64,000 bases of DNA from Heyndrickxia vini. Its GTDB lineage: Bacteria > Bacillota > Bacilli > Bacillales > Bacillaceae_C. Where the stretch lies: NCBI RefSeq assembly GCF_016772275.1, contig NZ_CP065425.1, positions 548,001 through 612,000 of the forward strand. The letters run 5' to 3'. Below are positions 24,505 through 33,207 of the stretch, piece after piece. A model generated the notes under the pieces. That model worked only from the letters and a program-made list of their open reading frames with translations, did not search any database and had not been told where the DNA came from. The position numbers were made by a program, and so were the translations under genes. Each line of letters starts with the position of its first letter. The first letter of the stretch is position 1.

Positions 24505-25328
24505 AAAGAAATACGAAATACTATCTGTTATTAACGATTCCACACATTGCATTACTTATTTATAATTTAATAAAAAATAAAGAAAAAAAGCCAATTGTAC
24601 TCTATTTTACCAGTGTCGGGTTTGCCTATCTGTTTGAAATCGTAATTTTAAACTATTTTAAAAGCTATCGTTATTATCCAAAAGTATTTAAAAACAATTG
24701 GGTGGACACTATTTTTGGAGCAATTACTTCGCAAGCCTTTCTTGTGCCGATGACAGCCACGACTATGGCCTCATTTCGTTTAGGGTGGAAGTGGAGATGG
24801 GGGGCTACTTTCTTATATACCATTATTGAGCGGCTTTTTATTCGTGAACACTTATTTAAAAATAACTGGTGGCGGACAGCGTATACGACAGGCTCCCTTC
24901 CTTTCTTTTTTTGGCTAATGGAAAAATGGTCTAAGATGCGTGAAGGCAGATTTCAAAAATGGGTGGGGCATACGAACATTTTCTTTTTTGTGTGGGTGAA
25001 TTATACGAATCTGTATTTTCTTCTCGTTACTGTATTTAAAAAATTTCTGTTTGGCAGAAATAAGATTTGGAAAAAGTATGTTATGCATTTTTACTTGTAT
25101 CCACCATTTTCAATCATTCAATCTTTTGTCATTTATATCTCCATTGTAAAGGGTAAGTTTGTTATGGGAGTAGTGGGCGCACATATCTTGGATCAGCTGC
25201 TGTATCGCTTAAAATGGATTCAAACAAGATCATGGTCCGTTTACTGCTTCCTTCCAATTCATATTGGGATGTACTGGCTTGGAAAACTCTTTAAAAAATA
25301 CATGATTTCAGGCACGAATGGATCCTGA
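24501..25328 (+). CDS. Polytopic membrane protein of unknown function, paralogue 2
   Basis: A 275-residue tandem paralogue of the previous gene (FEIVILNYFKSYRYYPKVF, DTIFGAITSQAFLVP, FKNNWWRTAYTTGSLPFFFW, FQKWVGHTNIFFFVWVNY, RSWSVYCFLPIHIGMYWLGK), overlapping it by ATGA. The two differ throughout, so the duplication is old. Together with the CBO0543-type protein they form a dedicated three-protein membrane operon. A convergent LigB-type gene ends 8 bases downstream. Confidence 0.8.
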   Translation: MKRNTKYYLLLTIPHIALLIYNLIKNKEKKPIVLYFTSVGFAYLFEIVILNYFKSYRYYPKVFKNNWVDTIFGAITSQAFLVPMTATTMASFRLGWKWRWGATFLYTIIERLFIREHLFKNNWWRTAYTTGSLPFFFWLMEKWSKMREGRFQKWVGHTNIFFFVWVNYTNLYFLLVTVFKKFLFGRNKIWKKYVMHFYLYPPFSIIQSFVIYISIVKGKFVMGVVGAHILDQLLYRLKWIQTRSWSVYCFLPIHIGMYWLGKLFKKYMISGTNGS

Positions 25329-25335
25329 AACCATG

Positions 25336-26166
25336 TTACTCGTCACCATCGGACGTTGAGATTTCGGCACAAATAAGTCCGAAATAGGTCGGTACTTCAT
25401 AGGAGTATAGATGAATCTTCCTGGATTCTTTTGGAATTGCCCCGGCTAAAATCAATGTTTGCCATATGCCATCGGGTTTAGCCGCTTCGATATATTCCGC
25501 GTCGAACTCTGCCATTTTCTCCAACTCATTGGACCGAATGAAACCAACTACCTCTTCGTCCAGCATTTCAGCAGCGGGATCAAAGCCATATGGTCCCTTT
25601 TCATCATGGGCATGTGCCCAATCACAGCTTGCAATTAAGGCTACACGCTTTCCACTGTTGTGGACTACTTGGCTAATCACTTCACCGAGTTTCATATGCA
25701 TGTCGAACGAAAGCTCACGTGATGGATTGATGACAACGATAGGAACATCCGGCATAAATGATAGCGGAACGATGGAACCCCAATCGAGTGGAAGACAGGA
25801 TATCGGACCCGCTGCCGTCCCGAAATTAATCGAGGCGATCGGAATACTTTGTTCTGCCGCCACTTCAGTAATGGAAACGGCCAAATTTCGATCAACATAC
25901 CGTTCGAGCTCATAATAGCCATCATTTTCTTCAACAAATCCATACATTCTTTCACTATTTGTAACAGAGAAATACCCATCAATTCGTGTTCCGTGTGGAG
26001 TTAACACAATAATCGTTTCCGGCTTTGCATCTTGCATTTTTTTACCAAGCCTTACCATACTGTTTCGTGTCAATTTCATTCGATCCGGCAATGCTCCACA
26101 TAATTCAGGGATTATTTCTCCACCGTGGGGGGCAATGCAGGCAAACACAAATGGATTCATCATCAT
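25336..26166 (-). CDS. Class III extradiol dioxygenase (LigB/DODA-type) protein
   Basis: A protein of about 276 residues with the LigB fold: CIAPHGGEIIPEL (first His ligand), IIVLTPHGTRIDG (second His), VALIASCDWAHAHDEKGPYGFDP (catalytic His/Asp region) and YSYEVPTYFGLICAEIS (Glu at the end). The family opens catechol-type rings with Fe(II) or acts in AMMECR1/MEMO-like proteins, so the substrate is open. Three ATGs in a row (26158-26166) follow GAAAGAG; any could be used. Unrelated by fold to the CatE-type enzyme at 16.6 kb. Confidence 0.83.
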   Translation of the reverse strand: MMMNPFVFACIAPHGGEIIPELCGALPDRMKLTRNSMVRLGKKMQDAKPETIIVLTPHGTRIDGYFSVTNSERMYGFVEENDGYYELERYVDRNLAVSITEVAAEQSIPIASINFGTAAGPISCLPLDWGSIVPLSFMPDVPIVVINPSRELSFDMHMKLGEVISQVVHNSGKRVALIASCDWAHAHDEKGPYGFDPAAEMLDEEVVGFIRSNELEKMAEFDAEYIEAAKPDGIWQTLILAGAIPKESRKIHLYSYEVPTYFGLICAEISTSDGDE

Positions 26167-26286
26167 CACTCTTTCACGAATATATTTACCATCTATATTC
26201 GTCAAAGAATTGCAAAACCCTCTAATATAAGTCAGAAAGTTGAGAAATTAATAGTACTAAATTTTTTCACATTCAAAGTTATCGTT

Positions 26287-26973
26287 TCAGGCACTCATTT
26301 CAGATAATTTCCCATCTTCAATATAAACGATGCGATCGCACAGATCCAACATGCGTTTATCATGGGTTACCATGACAGCTGCTTTTTGACTGCGTTTTAC
26401 CTCATCTGCGAGCATTTCGACAACGGCACGGCCACGTTCGGAATCAAGACTTGCAGTTGGTTCATCTGCTAAAATAATCTCAGGATTATTCATCCAAGCA
26501 CGAGCAATGGCAACACGTTGACGTTCACCACCAGACAAATTTTCTGGATAGTTATTCTTTCGGTGACTCAATCCAAGGCGTTCTAGTAGCTCATCTGCTT
26601 TTCTTTCCGCCTCTTTCTTTTTCTTTCCTGTTAATTCAGCAATTAATAATAATTGATCACGCACCGTTAAATAAGGAATCAAATTCGATGATTGGAACAT
26701 AAAGCCGATTTTTTCTAGTCGAATCCGATTTAAGTGTTTCGGAGATAATTGACCGAGATCTTTCCCGCCAATCAGAATCCGACCGCTCGTAGGAGTCAGC
26801 AGTGCACCTGCAATGGATAGAAAGGTGCTTTTACCTGACCCGGAAGGACCGACAACGGCGACAAATTCTCCCGCTTTCACCTGTAAGGAAACTTGGTCGA
26901 GCACTTTTACTTGTGTATCGCCATCACCGAACATCTTGCTAATGTTTTCAAGAACTAGTTTGTTTTTTTCCAT
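26287..26973 (-). CDS. hrtA: Heme efflux ABC transporter ATPase HrtA
   Basis: A 228-residue ABC ATPase of the MacB/LolD group: Walker A GPSGSGKST, Q-loop FMFQSSNLIPYLTV, signature LSGGERQRVAIARA, Walker B IILADEPTASLD and H-loop VMVTHDKRM. The start ATG 26973 overlaps the hrtB stop by one base. In Staphylococcus, HrtA with HrtB pumps out excess heme from the membrane and is induced by HssRS. The assignment rests on the whole four-gene locus and the HssR box at 28091-28110. Confidence 0.9.
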   Translation of the reverse strand: MEKNKLVLENISKMFGDGDTQVKVLDQVSLQVKAGEFVAVVGPSGSGKSTFLSIAGALLTPTSGRILIGGKDLGQLSPKHLNRIRLEKIGFMFQSSNLIPYLTVRDQLLLIAELTGKKKKEAERKADELLERLGLSHRKNNYPENLSGGERQRVAIARAWMNNPEIILADEPTASLDSERGRAVVEMLADEVKRSQKAAVMVTHDKRMLDLCDRIVYIEDGKLSEMSA

Positions 26974-28043
26974 TATGCAGCCCTCCCAATGGCTTCAAGT
27001 GCATCAATTTTTGCAACTTGATAGAGTGATAGTAATGATCCAATAACGGATACGGCTAAAAATAATCCAGAACAAGTGGCGACTAATTGTGGACTCAAGT
27101 CAAAAGGCATGCTGCTTGGTAACACCAAGGAAATGCCATATGATAACCCAATACTAATAACAAGACTTACGATAGAAAGGGCTAATACTTGGGACATAAT
27201 ATTGCGGGCCAAATAGCTCGATTTCGCACCAATTGCTTTCAAAACACCAAATTGATTCATTTTTTGAATCGTGATGACGTAAAAGAACACAGCCAATACA
27301 AAGGCGGCAATGACAAACAAAAAGGCGATCATCATCATTAAGGAGCCTTGTTCCTCTTGGTAGCCTGGAATACCTTTTAATGCTTCGGTTTTACTTATGA
27401 CATTTACCCCGGATAGCTCTTTTTTTGCAATCGGATCAGGTGATTGTAAGGCAATCGCATTTAATGGTTTATTCGTTGCTTCCCATTCTTTTAGATTCAT
27501 ATAAATGACAGGGGAGTGGCTGAACGATTGGCCACTTGTAAAACCACTAATTTTATATGTCTTACCTGTGATTTGATCTTCTATGTGATCCCCTAATGTT
27601 AACCCATTTTCTTTTAATGACTGATCGGCAATGATTGCATTGGAAGTGGAAGAATCAATCATTTTTCCTTCAACAATAGGCGGTGCGAGCATTCCTTTTA
27701 CATCGATGGCAAACATCGTGACATCGATTTTCGTTGAGGAACCGTTTTTTGTAATGTTGGTCATTTGAATGCCGAATGGCGTTGATGGGTGATCTTTCGT
27801 CAATTTCTCTATATTATTCACCTGTTCTTCGGAAAGAACAGAACGATTTAATCGATTTTGCGAGTCCTTCTGAAGAACGAAATAATCAGCGTTCATCTTT
27901 TGAATCGAGGAAGCATTGTCGGATGAAAGTCCCTTTGCTAAACCTGAAACAAAGAGGACGAGCAACGAAATCAACACCATAATAAATCCAATTAATAAAT
28001 AGCGCATTTTCGCATATTTCAATTCCCTTAACGCAAGAAACAT
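26973..28043 (-). CDS. hrtB: Heme efflux permease HrtB
   Basis: A 356-residue FtsX-type permease with four hydrophobic segments (about 12-35, 233-262, 280-305, 325-345) and one large extracytoplasmic domain. It follows Staphylococcus aureus HrtB closely in memory: N-terminal RYLLIGFIMVLISLLVLFVSGLA, and FYVITIQKMNQFGVLKAIGA in the FtsX core. The C-terminus ends in KIDALEAIGRAA. ATG 28043 follows AGGAATGGAG. It is the first gene of the inducible hrtBA unit, 73 bp after hssS. Confidence 0.9.
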   Translation of the reverse strand: MFLALRELKYAKMRYLLIGFIMVLISLLVLFVSGLAKGLSSDNASSIQKMNADYFVLQKDSQNRLNRSVLSEEQVNNIEKLTKDHPSTPFGIQMTNITKNGSSTKIDVTMFAIDVKGMLAPPIVEGKMIDSSTSNAIIADQSLKENGLTLGDHIEDQITGKTYKISGFTSGQSFSHSPVIYMNLKEWEATNKPLNAIALQSPDPIAKKELSGVNVISKTEALKGIPGYQEEQGSLMMMIAFLFVIAAFVLAVFFYVITIQKMNQFGVLKAIGAKSSYLARNIMSQVLALSIVSLVISIGLSYGISLVLPSSMPFDLSPQLVATCSGLFLAVSVIGSLLSLYQVAKIDALEAIGRAA

Positions 28044-28077
28044 CTTCTATTCATCTCCATTCCTTTAACTTACGTTA

Positions 28078-28083
28078 AGTATA
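28078..28083 (-). promoter_or_regulatory. -10 element of hrtBA promoter
   Basis: TATACT on the minus strand, 7 bases downstream of the HssR direct repeat, which covers the -35 position, as usual for OmpR-type activation. Confidence 0.6.
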
Positions 28084-28090
28084 GGAAGGG

Positions 28091-28110
28091 AATATGAACG
28101 GAAGATGAAC
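28091..28110 (-). promoter_or_regulatory. HssR-binding direct repeat upstream of hrtBA
   Basis: On the minus strand the sequence is GTTCATCTT-CC-GTTCATATT: two 9-base direct repeats separated by 2 bases, differing by one base. This agrees with the HssR box I recall from Staphylococcus aureus (GTTCATATT-N2-GTTCATATT). It lies between the hssS stop and the hrtB start. Confidence 0.85.
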
Positions 28111-28116
28111 AAGGGA

Positions 28117-29496
28117 TTACACATTTGGTAATGTGATTATAAACGTCGTTCCTCTGCCTAATTGGCTATCAACTTGAATCTTTCCACCATGAAGCTCGAT
28201 AATCTTTTGGGTAATCGCAAGTCCTAGACCACTGCTGCCTTCTTTGCGATTCCTTGCCTTATCGACTTTGTAAAAACGTTGAAAAATCCGGGATAAATCC
28301 TCTTCAGCGATGCCGATTCCGGTATCTTGTATTTTGACGATGCATGTTTCAGCATTTGCGTGAACCTCAAGTGAAATGGCTCCGCCTGGTTCTGTGTATT
28401 TTATGCTGTTCGTAATCAAATTTGTCCAAACTTGGTGAAGGAGTTTTTTGTCCGCTTCGATATAAGTGGAGGGAAGCTCCATATCAATCGCGATGTCTTT
28501 ATCACGCCAACTCCATTCGGTCATAAATAGTACCTGTTTCACTTGATCAGCTACATCAAACCGCTCTTTTTCTAAAATTCCTTCCTCTTTATCTAAGGAG
28601 GCGAGTGTCAGTAATTGTTTGCTGAGCTGTGACATGCGTCTGCTTTCGTCCTCAATAATCGATAAATATTTTTCCTGTTGTTCGTCGGATAGCTTTTTAG
28701 AACGCAATGTTTGTGAAAATCCTTGAATCGATGCAAGCGGTGATTGTATTTCGTGTGATACGTTCGAAACGAATTCCTGTCGCATTTCTTCAAGCTGTTT
28801 TAAGCTTTTCGTCATCTCGGAAAAATGACTGGCTAACTGACCGATTTCATCCTTTCGTTTGACGTTTAATTGAATATTGTAATTTCCTTTTGTCAGTTTT
28901 TTCGTTGCATCTGTTAGTTTTACAATCGGTTTGACGATATAGCGGGTACTAATAATAACGAACACAATGCTTAATAAAATGGTAAAAACGAGGAGGACAG
29001 CAAAAAAGATGCGCATCTCTCCAAATTGAGCTTCAAGATTGGGCCTCATGAAAAGGGCGTGTGGCGTTCCTTTAATCGTAATCGGAACACCAATTGTATT
29101 TTTAACCGAGTTATCAAAGAAACCAGTCACAAATAATCGGGAGGGGAATTCCTTAATTCCATGATAGACATTTCCTTGTAGAACGTTTTGAATGACCGTT
29201 GGACTCAGTTTTTTTTCACGAAAATCTCCCCCGTAAAATTTCCCTTTCCCATTCGTATCAACAATATATAATTGATACCCAAGCCTTCCGACGTAATCAA
29301 GATAGGTATCCGAATCGGAGGAGGAATGTTTTTCAAAAAAGACGAGAACATCCTCTACCATATTCGTGACCTTTTGATCATTATGTGATTTTAAAAAATA
29401 ATGGTAATACAAATTGGATATAAAAAAGGACAGCAAGGCACTAAATAGCATGACAAAGATTGTTGTCCAAACGATTCGTACATAAAGCGTCTTCAC
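28117..29496 (-). CDS. hssS: Heme-sensing histidine kinase HssS
   Basis: A 459-residue sensor kinase: N-terminal segment (residues about 8-30), an extracytoplasmic sensor of about 130 residues (with VTGFFDNSVKNTIGVP, very like staphylococcal HssS), second segment about 165-188, HAMP linker, phosphoacceptor helix with NVSHEIQSPLASIQGF, N-box NLITNSIKYT, G1 DTGIGIAEED and G2 GSSGLGLAI. It detects heme overload at the membrane and phosphorylates HssR. Its start overlaps the hssR stop by 4 bases. Confidence 0.92.
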   Translation of the reverse strand: MKTLYVRIVWTTIFVMLFSALLSFFISNLYYHYFLKSHNDQKVTNMVEDVLVFFEKHSSSDSDTYLDYVGRLGYQLYIVDTNGKGKFYGGDFREKKLSPTVIQNVLQGNVYHGIKEFPSRLFVTGFFDNSVKNTIGVPITIKGTPHALFMRPNLEAQFGEMRIFFAVLLVFTILLSIVFVIISTRYIVKPIVKLTDATKKLTKGNYNIQLNVKRKDEIGQLASHFSEMTKSLKQLEEMRQEFVSNVSHEIQSPLASIQGFSQTLRSKKLSDEQQEKYLSIIEDESRRMSQLSKQLLTLASLDKEEGILEKERFDVADQVKQVLFMTEWSWRDKDIAIDMELPSTYIEADKKLLHQVWTNLITNSIKYTEPGGAISLEVHANAETCIVKIQDTGIGIAEEDLSRIFQRFYKVDKARNRKEGSSGLGLAITQKIIELHGGKIQVDSQLGRGTTFIITLPNV

Positions 29497-30170
29497 TTTT
29501 TCGTTACCTCCAGCTTATAGCCGACACCACGGACAGTACTAATGTGGAAATCATCAGTCCGTTTCGTAAAACGCTCCCGTAATCGTTTAATATGGACGTC
29601 CACCGTACGATCATCACCGTTAAAATCCGGACCCCAAATGAGTTGAATTAATTCTTCCCGGCTAAAAATCCGATCCGGATAACTGGCCAACTGTGCGAGC
29701 AGTTCAAATTCTTTCATCGGTAGCATGAGGAGTTTTCCGTTGCAATGAACTTCATAGCTTTTTCGATCAATAATGGTATCATTCAATGTCAGCTTTTCAG
29801 AATTGACCATTTGATAACGACGGAACAATGCTTTCATACGAAAAAGCAATTCCTGCGGCTCAAACGGCTTCGTTAAATAATCGTCTGTCCCGACAGAAAA
29901 TCCTTTTTCTTTATCTGCGAGTTGATCTTTCGCAGTTAATAAAATTACAGGAAAGTCGTAGTACTTTCGAATTTCCTCACAAAGCTGCAGTCCATCCATG
30001 TTCGGCATCATGACATCAACAATGGCTAGATGGATTTGTTGTTTTGTAAGAAGTTCTGATGCCTCTTTGCCATCAGCAGCCTCGAATACGAGATAGCCAT
30101 TTGCTTGCAGCGTATGTCTCAAAAGTTCTCGAATATGCGGGTCGTCGTCAGCAATTAATATATGTAGCAT
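29493..30170 (-). CDS. hssR: Heme response regulator HssR
   Basis: A 225-residue OmpR-type regulator: receiver with acidic pair D8-D9, phosphoacceptor Asp52 in IVDVMMPNMDG, Lys in YLTKPFEP, and a C-terminal winged helix with DDRTVDVHIKRLRERF (recognition helix) and STVRGVGYKLE. It resembles staphylococcal HssR over its length. It activates hrtBA through the direct repeat at 28091-28110. ATG 30170 follows AGAAGGTGA. Confidence 0.92.
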   Translation of the reverse strand: MLHILIADDDPHIRELLRHTLQANGYLVFEAADGKEASELLTKQQIHLAIVDVMMPNMDGLQLCEEIRKYYDFPVILLTAKDQLADKEKGFSVGTDDYLTKPFEPQELLFRMKALFRRYQMVNSEKLTLNDTIIDRKSYEVHCNGKLLMLPMKEFELLAQLASYPDRIFSREELIQLIWGPDFNGDDRTVDVHIKRLRERFTKRTDDFHISTVRGVGYKLEVTKK

Positions 30171-30240
30171 GAAATTTCACCTTCTATTTGCTAAATTCGT
30201 ATCTTTATTGTGGCTTAATCGACCTGGAAATTCAAATAGA

Positions 30241-30269
30241 AAAGGCCCGCCCCTTTAGGGCAGACCTTT
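30241..30269 (-). terminator. GC-rich terminator between alsT-type gene and hssR
   Basis: AAAGGCCCGCCC / GGGCAGACCTTT stem (G-U pairs) with a short loop; T-rich on the minus strand. It ends transcription of the symporter gene before hssR. Confidence 0.72.
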
Positions 30270-30283
30270 ATGAGTCAAACTCG

Positions 30284-31738
30284 TTAACTAACTTCCTTTT
30301 TATCTCCCTTTTTCGCTTCCACCCAGTAGTCTGCATTTTTAATGCCAAGTGCTTCTGGGTCAAAAACAGGGTCGATTCCCGCTTTTTTCTGTCGCTCGTA
30401 ATCTTTTAAGGCAACGAGGGCTGGTTTCATGAGAATCACGACGGCGATAATATTTAACCATACCATGATACCAAGTCCTGTATCACCGAAGGCCCACGCT
30501 ACTTTGGAAGTTTTAACACATCCGTAGAAAACAGCGGCAATACTAACAACTTTGATTAGTAGAATTGCCCAACGATTATTTTTTCCACGTGTTAAATAAG
30601 CGACATTTGTTTCAGACATGTAGTAATAAGCCATGATTGTTGTGAAGGCGAAGAAGAATAAGGATATTGCGACGAATCCAGCTCCGAAACCAGGAAATAC
30701 ATGTTCAACCGCTGCCTGTGTATACTGTGGACCAGGTTCGTCAGTTCCCATGTTTTTAAATAAATATTCCCCAGCAGGAGTTTTTGTACTATACATTTTA
30801 GTGAAAAGAATCATAAATGCAGTGGCTGTACAAACGAACCATGTATCAATATAAACAGAGAATGCCTGCACTAAACCTTGTTTAGCAGGGTGTGATACTT
30901 CAGCGGCACCGGCTGCATGTGCACCAGTCCCTTGACCAGCTTCATTGGAGTAGATTCCGCGTTTTACCCCCCAAGCGATAGCGGAACCAACTAAGCCACC
31001 AAACGTTGCTTCTGCACCGAAGGCACTTTTAAAAATAAGAGCAAATACTGCAGGGACTTGATCGATATTTATAAAGACGATAATTAATGCAACAATAATG
31101 TAACCAAGTGCCATGAAAGGTACAACGAATTGGGCAACACCGGCAATTCTTTTTACCCCACCAAAAATAATAATTCCTAGTAAAACAGCAATGATTGCGG
31201 CCGTAAGCATTTTGTGCATTCCGAAGGCATTATCTAAACCTTCAGCAATCGCATTTGCCTGCACACCAGGCATAAGGAAAGTAAGGGAAATAATTGTGGC
31301 AATGGCAAAGACAATACCATACCATCTCATTCCAGTCCCTTTTTCAATGTAGTACGCAGGTCCCCCGCGGTACTCTCCGTCTTGCTTCACTTTGTAAATC
31401 TGTGCCAAAGTCGATTCAACATAAGCAGTTGCTGCACCAACGAAGGCGATGAGCCACATCCAGAAAACTGCTCCAGGTCCCCCTAAACCAATAGCAGTTG
31501 CAACCCCGGCAATATTTCCTGTTCCCACACGTCCTGATAAAGCGACTGATAATGCTTGGAACGAAGAAATCCCTGCGTCAGAGCTCTTTCCTTTAAACAT
31601 TTGTGCAATCATGTCCTTAACGAGCCGTACTTGTAAAAAGCGAGTCGAAAGTGAGAAAAACAACCCGACTAAGATACAAATAATGATGAGCGGTGGACTC
31701 CATAGGACATCATTTAACCAACCGACAAACTTATCCAT
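30284..31738 (-). CDS. Alanine/glycine:cation symporter (AGCS family)
   Basis: A 484-residue membrane protein with about 11 segments. The AGCS signature is clear: FQALSVALSGRVGTGNIAGVATAIGLGGPGAVFWMW, broken here as SGRVGTGNIAGVA then GGPGAVFWMW; later GVKRGIYSNEAGQGTGAHAAG, the most conserved block of the family. These carriers take up alanine, glycine or glutamine with Na+. ATG 31738 follows GGGGGTAAAGG. A good promoter (TTGTTC-17-TATAAT) lies 51-79 bases upstream. Confidence 0.9.
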   Translation of the reverse strand: MDKFVGWLNDVLWSPPLIIICILVGLFFSLSTRFLQVRLVKDMIAQMFKGKSSDAGISSFQALSVALSGRVGTGNIAGVATAIGLGGPGAVFWMWLIAFVGAATAYVESTLAQIYKVKQDGEYRGGPAYYIEKGTGMRWYGIVFAIATIISLTFLMPGVQANAIAEGLDNAFGMHKMLTAAIIAVLLGIIIFGGVKRIAGVAQFVVPFMALGYIIVALIIVFINIDQVPAVFALIFKSAFGAEATFGGLVGSAIAWGVKRGIYSNEAGQGTGAHAAGAAEVSHPAKQGLVQAFSVYIDTWFVCTATAFMILFTKMYSTKTPAGEYLFKNMGTDEPGPQYTQAAVEHVFPGFGAGFVAISLFFFAFTTIMAYYYMSETNVAYLTRGKNNRWAILLIKVVSIAAVFYGCVKTSKVAWAFGDTGLGIMVWLNIIAVVILMKPALVALKDYERQKKAGIDPVFDPEALGIKNADYWVEAKKGDKKEVS

Positions 31739-31788
31739 CCTTTACCCCCTGAAAGATTTGTAGGTGAAAAATTTCTCCCCTCGCCTAA

Positions 31789-31817
31789 ATTATAGAATAT
31801 TTCAAAAAATAGAACAA
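31789..31817 (-). promoter_or_regulatory. Sigma-A promoter of the AGCS symporter gene
   Basis: Minus strand TTGTTC (31817-31812), 17-base spacer, TATAAT (31794-31789). The remaining stretch to 32043 shows no gene. Confidence 0.72.
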
Positions 31818-32043
31818 TCCTAAAATTTAAATAATTTGTCACAAACGAAAAAGGTTTCGAGGAATAAAAACGGGAGATTCTTGGTGGGTAATCCGATTTT
31901 ATTCTACTTTTTTACTGCCATTTCAAGTTTCATAGCCAGTCGAAGCGGCAAGACCGGTTTGGAAATTTGATTCAGATTTCCTACAAATTATAAATCCTTT
32001 TGCGGGTAGTAAAAGGCAAATGAGCCAGTTGAACCGGTATAGA

Positions 32044-32823
32044 AGGTCCCATGGAACAGGAAAGCGTGAGGCTATGGGTTCGGAAAGAAGAGAGGAGGTC
32101 CGATGGATCAAGAACGTGTGAAGTCATGGGTCCGGAAAGAAGAGAGGAGGTTCGATGGAACAGGAAAGCGTGAGGCTATGGGTCCGAAAAGAAGAGAGGA
32201 GGTGCGATGGAACAGGAAAGCGTGAGGCTATGGGTCCGGAAAGAAGAGAGGAGGTCCGATGGATTGGGAACACGTGAGGCTATGGGTCCGGAAAGAAGAG
32301 AGGAGGTCTGATGGATCAAGAACGTGTGAGGTCATGGGTCCGGAAAGAAGAGAGGAGGTCCGATAGATCAGGAACGTGTGAGGCTATGGGTCCGGAAAGA
32401 GGAGAGGAGGTCCGATAGATCAAGAATGCGTGAGGCTATGGGTCCGGAAAGAAGAAAGGAGGTGCGATGGAACAGGAAAGCGTGAGGCTATGGGTCCGGA
32501 AAGAAGAGAGGAGGTCCGATGGATAGGGAACGCGTGAGGCTATGGGTCCGGAAAGAAGAGAGGAGGTCCGATGGAACAGGAAAGCGTGAGGTCATGGGTC
32601 CGGAAAGAAGAGAGGAGGTCCGATGGATCAAGAAAGCGTGAGGCTATGAGTCCGGAAAGAAGAGAGGAGGTCCGATGGATCAAGAAAGCGTGAGGCCATG
32701 GGTCCGGAAAGAAGAGAGGAGGTCCGATGGAACAAGAACGCGTGAGGCTATGAGTCCGGAAAGAAGAGAGGAGGTTCGATGGATCAAGAACGTGTGAGGC
32801 TATGGGTCCTGAAAAAAGAGATC
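32044..32823. repeat. Array D: 15 copies, exact 52-bp period, each with a Shine-Dalgarno-ATG motif
   Basis: The word AGGTCCGATGG (or a variant) begins at 32044 and then every 52 bases through 32772. One unit reads GAGAGGAGGTCCGATGGATC, then AAGAACGTGTGAGGCTATGG, then GTCCGGAAAGAA. Two variant types of the middle (GATCAAGAACGTGTG and GAACAGGAAAGCGTG) are mixed along the array, which indicates shuffling by conversion or slippage. Each copy has GGAGG about 7 bases before ATG, but as 52 is not a multiple of 3, frames run into stops after about 40 codons. Confidence 0.95.
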
Positions 32824-32913
32824 GTGTTCCTTTATCTCAGTCAAAGTCTTTCCAGTTTTTACGTCGATGAGCAAGGCCTTGGCTTTGTATTGAATAGTTG
32901 AAAAGTCATCCAT
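32800..32913 (-). pseudogene. Short ORF running into array D (probably truncated gene)
   Basis: The minus strand codes for 37 residues from ATG 32913: MDDFSTIQYKAKALLIDVKT, then GKTLTEIKEHDLFFQDP and stop, the last residues being read from the end of array D. The ATG directly follows the stop of the zinc-ribbon gene (TAA-ATG). The amphipathic, balanced composition looks like genuine protein that lost its C-terminus to the array. It is too short to name. Confidence 0.5.
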
Positions 32914-33102
32914 TTAGAAATTATGCGGGTTTTTTACTTTGATGGAAGAGATTTCGCCGCAATTTTTGCAAAAGGTAAAAATAAGTGGAGAGCTTTTACC
33001 CAATATTTTATCTACTTCGGTTAAACTGGAATATCCATTCCCTAATTTACCTTGTACGAACTCTGTTTTTCCGCATGTTTTGCATGGTTGTTGGTTTTCC
33101 AT
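32914..33102 (-). CDS. Small zinc-ribbon protein
   Basis: A 62-residue protein with CKTCGKTEF near the N-terminus and CKNCGEISS near the C-terminus, forming a zinc ribbon, with GKLGNGYSSLTEVDKILGK between. ATG 33102 follows GAGGTGAGG; the longer open frame is not used. Similar small proteins in Bacillus are called nucleic-acid-binding zinc ribbons without proof. It is divergent from the alcohol dehydrogenase gene (105 bp gap). Confidence 0.75.
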   Translation of the reverse strand: MENQQPCKTCGKTEFVQGKLGNGYSSLTEVDKILGKSSPLIFTFCKNCGEISSIKVKNPHNF

Positions 33103-33207
33103 TTTCCTCACCTCTTTGTTTATTTCCCTTTTATACGTTCCATTTTGAGAGAAGGTTTCATTCGTTTTTTGGGGCATGCTAACAATAAAAATTGCGAAGG
33201 GATGTTG

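Noticed and set aside
32044-32823. CRISPR array or VNTR in a coding gene
   Set aside because: Full units repeat without unique spacers, and no frame stays open through the array.
33052-33207. N-terminal extension of the alcohol dehydrogenase
   Set aside because: It would be an antisense reading of the zinc-ribbon gene; the ribosome site before 33208 and family length support the shorter protein.
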